NCBI GenBank assembly: GCA_020650975.1
Contig: JAIPMN010002473.1
Span: 1-63,221, forward strand
Direction of reading: 5' to 3'
Origin: Apostichopus californicus
Lineage: Eukaryota; Echinodermata; Holothuroidea; Aspidochirotida; Stichopodidae
Length of the DNA stretch: 63,221 nt
Each line of letters opens with the position of its first letter. Within the stretch, counting starts at the first letter, position 1. Made by a program: the position numbers and the translations under genes. Below are positions 61,093 through 63,221 of the stretch, piece by piece. The notes beneath the pieces were generated by a model. That model did not search any database, was not told the DNA's origin, and worked only from the letters and a program-made list of their open reading frames with translations.

Positions 61093-61552
61093 AGGCGATA
61101 CACAAAACGGGGCAATACCCGAGACAAACCATGATCGTAAATCAGGTTTTTGCAAATTTATGCAAATCTTAGAATTATCAAAGCTGTTCAAATGTATATA
61201 TTCAAGACGGAAGATACAGTCAAATCTTCTTCTACGGGCAAGAAAAAAATCAATCGATCGATTTGATTCACTCTCAACCCCAATACCACCCTCCCTCCCA
61301 CACCACCCACCCCTTACATCGAGACTGTAACCATATAATCAAGTCACTAGTCAGGTGATGGGCGATGCATAGCAATTCCTGACAAAACAGAATTCAGATG
61401 TACTGTAAGTACCACACATGATCCTGCAGGTCAAAGGTCGATTCATGAGTGATCTGATCTCTACTGCATGTGTAGTAGTACTAACCCTGGCATTTGAAAA
61501 TGAGTACAGATGCAACTGCATGTATGACATGATCTTTAATTTATTGATAAAT

Positions 61553-61582
61553 CAATTAACTAATTAATTAATTAATTAATTG
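61553..61582. repeat. (AATT)n microsatellite
   Basis: AATTAATTAATTAATTAATT runs for about 28 bp. Confidence 0.9.
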
Positions 61583-62502
61583 ACCCTTTATCGGAAGAGT
61601 TCTCTTCGGTAATTTACATGTTAAGAAAACATACACAAAGTGTAGCAGATATGTATAAATGTGAACAGGGCAGTGTACATACAGTACAATCATTACTTAA
61701 CACAATATATACTGTTGTACTCTGAACTACCTGGCTATAAAATTAATGGCTGCAGTTCTATGAAAGAACTACTCAAAAGACTCCAATATGCCAGACTAAA
61801 AAGCCTGATACATTCCTTCCATTATGACTAACACTAGTGTATGAGTATATTCCTAAGAGCTAGGAACAGAACTATTGCAACACAACTCACTGATCAAGAG
61901 ATTTCATTCATACCAAACAAAATGATAATCAAAGAACTTGGTTGTGTGTGTGTTTGTAAAGCACTTAGGTCCACTGGGTATTCATGTATTCACCACAGAG
62001 CATTTAGCTATGTGTCATAGTAGATAACCCCAACACAAAGGGTATATGTCACAGTACTCACATAGCATATAGTAACCACAAAAGCAACTAGAATAGATTA
62101 GCCCGCACACCTGGTCATGGTTTTAAGATATTTGTACAGTATGCTAGTGGTCTCAATAATGGAAATGAAAGGCAAGGGGGGGGGGCTTTCGTCAAGGTCA
62201 ATCATTATATTTTTGAGGCAAGACAGAAATAGAAGGATCAAAAACAAGCTAGAGGAATTTAATATTTTCCTTTTCCCTTCCTATAAGGATGGCTTCAGGT
62301 TACCTAAATTGTATAGTAGGATGAGTATATAAACAGGAAGCTTTACTACAGGGTTAAAGCTGGAAAATGAAGTTTCTATGTATGTACAGTATGTACACTA
62401 GTGTACATTATGACACGTACTGTATGTACATGGTACACACAATGAACAAATATTAAAAGAATGTTATGACTATTAACTGTTCCCATTTGGCATTCATGCT
62501 AA

Positions 62503-62503
62503 G

Positions 62504-62534
<31 letters not shown>

Positions 62535-62535
62535 T
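62503..62535. repeat. (TATG)n microsatellite
   Basis: Eight near-perfect TATG units. Confidence 0.95.
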
Positions 62536-62940
62536 ATGTGATCTTCCCGCAAGCAGGAACTCGCGAAGGGAAGCCTGTTTGGCTATGGTAAGCCTGTTTG
62601 GCATGAGGTGCCACATGCCCCCCCCCACCCCCCCCCTCCATATACTTGCTGCTGTCATTGTGGAGATAGCTGCTTGAATAATATTAATACATAGGATTAC
62701 ATGTCACAATTTTGGGGTGGGGGAGGGGATTGGGAAGGGGGCCTTGCTCTGTGGAAGTTTGTAATACTGTGGTCATACCCTATTGAAGTTTACTGTTACA
62801 TTAACCACTAGTATCTAAATTTACTAAAGTTGGCAGCAATTTGGTTGTAAGTTTCATCATTCAATTCCACTGATGCCATACATTTTGTGCGTACAGAATG
62901 TTGACTATAATTTGCTAAATACTGGGTCATGACTTAAGGT

Positions 62941-62958
62941 GGGGGGGGGGGGGGGGGG
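62941..62958. repeat. Poly-G tract
   Basis: An uninterrupted run of about 18 G. Similar C- or G-rich tracts occur at 24881-24895, 33102-33120, 35086-35103, 59508-59523 and 62619-62637. They are potential G-quadruplex formers and error-prone in sequencing. Confidence 0.9.
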
Positions 62959-63221
62959 CCTTTAAAATCCAAATAACTTTCACAGCAATTTTATTTCACA
63001 TGAGAATAGTGCGAGTAATTTCACCACCACTGGGCGCTGATCTGACCATTGCCCATCTCCCCCTTTTATCCTCCCACCCTGTCTCCCTCCCCTCTACCAC
63101 CATCACAATTAGACTCCCCAAACCTTACCCGGTTTGTGAATTAACGAGCTACGTACTCACCTCATATAACCTATGCATTACCGTATTAACCTCGCTCTAG
63201 CATCTGGCAATTGTCTGTATG

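Larger units (their letters stand above)
52761..63221. other. Upstream flank of the gene
   Basis: No protein-coding gene was recognised on either strand. It contains MITE A copy 3, MITE-like element B within GTAC arrays, tandem duplications and microsatellites. Noncoding first exons and the promoter of the long isoform are expected here but are not certain. Confidence 0.6.

Overview
The window looks like animal nuclear DNA: AT-rich, with short exons in long introns, consensus splice sites, many microsatellites and minisatellites, MITE-like elements and tRNA-derived SINEs. It is not bacterial, and open frames in the usual prokaryotic sense are almost absent. The gene content and repeat style suggest an invertebrate deuterostome, and I lean to an echinoderm such as a sea cucumber. 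That placement is a low-confidence impression, not a demonstration.

Almost all the coding information belongs to one minus-strand gene of the EPLIN (LIMA1) / LIMD2 LIM-domain family. It can be followed from about 52.76 kb down to about 7.29 kb. In transcription order the exons are: a giant exon of 1504 codons (52760-48249, phase 0 out); an acidic exon (41382-40608, 0 to 1) with a 12-bp coding minisatellite; a likely 66-nt microexon (40530-40465, 1 to 1); an 84-nt exon (38084-38001, 1 to 1); a short alternative first exon (25184-25032, ATG at 25107, phase 1 out); a 248-nt exon (22537-22290, 1 to 0); a candidate short alternative first or cassette exon (18980-18912, phase 0 out); and two exons that together make one complete LIM domain (8990-8854, phase 0 to 2; 7409-7291, phase 2 in). 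Every junction keeps the frame. The conserved core has short 'helix-F/Y-K' motifs and a LIM domain with C-X2-C-X17-H-X2-C-X2-C-X2-C-X17-C-X2-H spacing. EPLIN proteins bind and stabilise actin filaments, so an actin-cytoskeletal role is inferred.

The layout implies at least three and perhaps four N-termini on one LIM module: a giant form of about 1980 residues up to the last seen exon, possibly an intermediate form from the acidic exon, a compact form of about 195 residues, and possibly a LIM-only form resembling vertebrate LIMD2. Two exons have decayed tandem copies. The second LIM exon has three partial copies in the preceding intron, one of which would end the protein exactly at the last zinc ligand. 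The short first exon has a degenerate copy about 290 bp downstream.

Region by region: 0-7.2 kb is the 3' flank or last intron with local duplications and a MITE-like element; 7.3-9.0 kb holds the LIM exons and pseudo-exon array; 9-22 kb is intron with a SINE, a 13-bp minisatellite, a ~205-bp satellite and a ~3.8-kb-spaced duplication; 22-25.2 kb holds two exons; 25.6-26.0 kb has a MITE with a suspect assembly gap; 26-38 kb is intron with tandem duplications; 38-41.4 kb holds three exons; 41.4-48.2 kb is intron with a SINE inside a minisatellite; 48.2-52.8 kb is the giant exon; 52.8-63.2 kb is the upstream flank with MITEs, GTAC-rich arrays and possible 5' elements. I found no convincing plus-strand gene, no rRNA or functional tRNA gene, and no CRISPR array.
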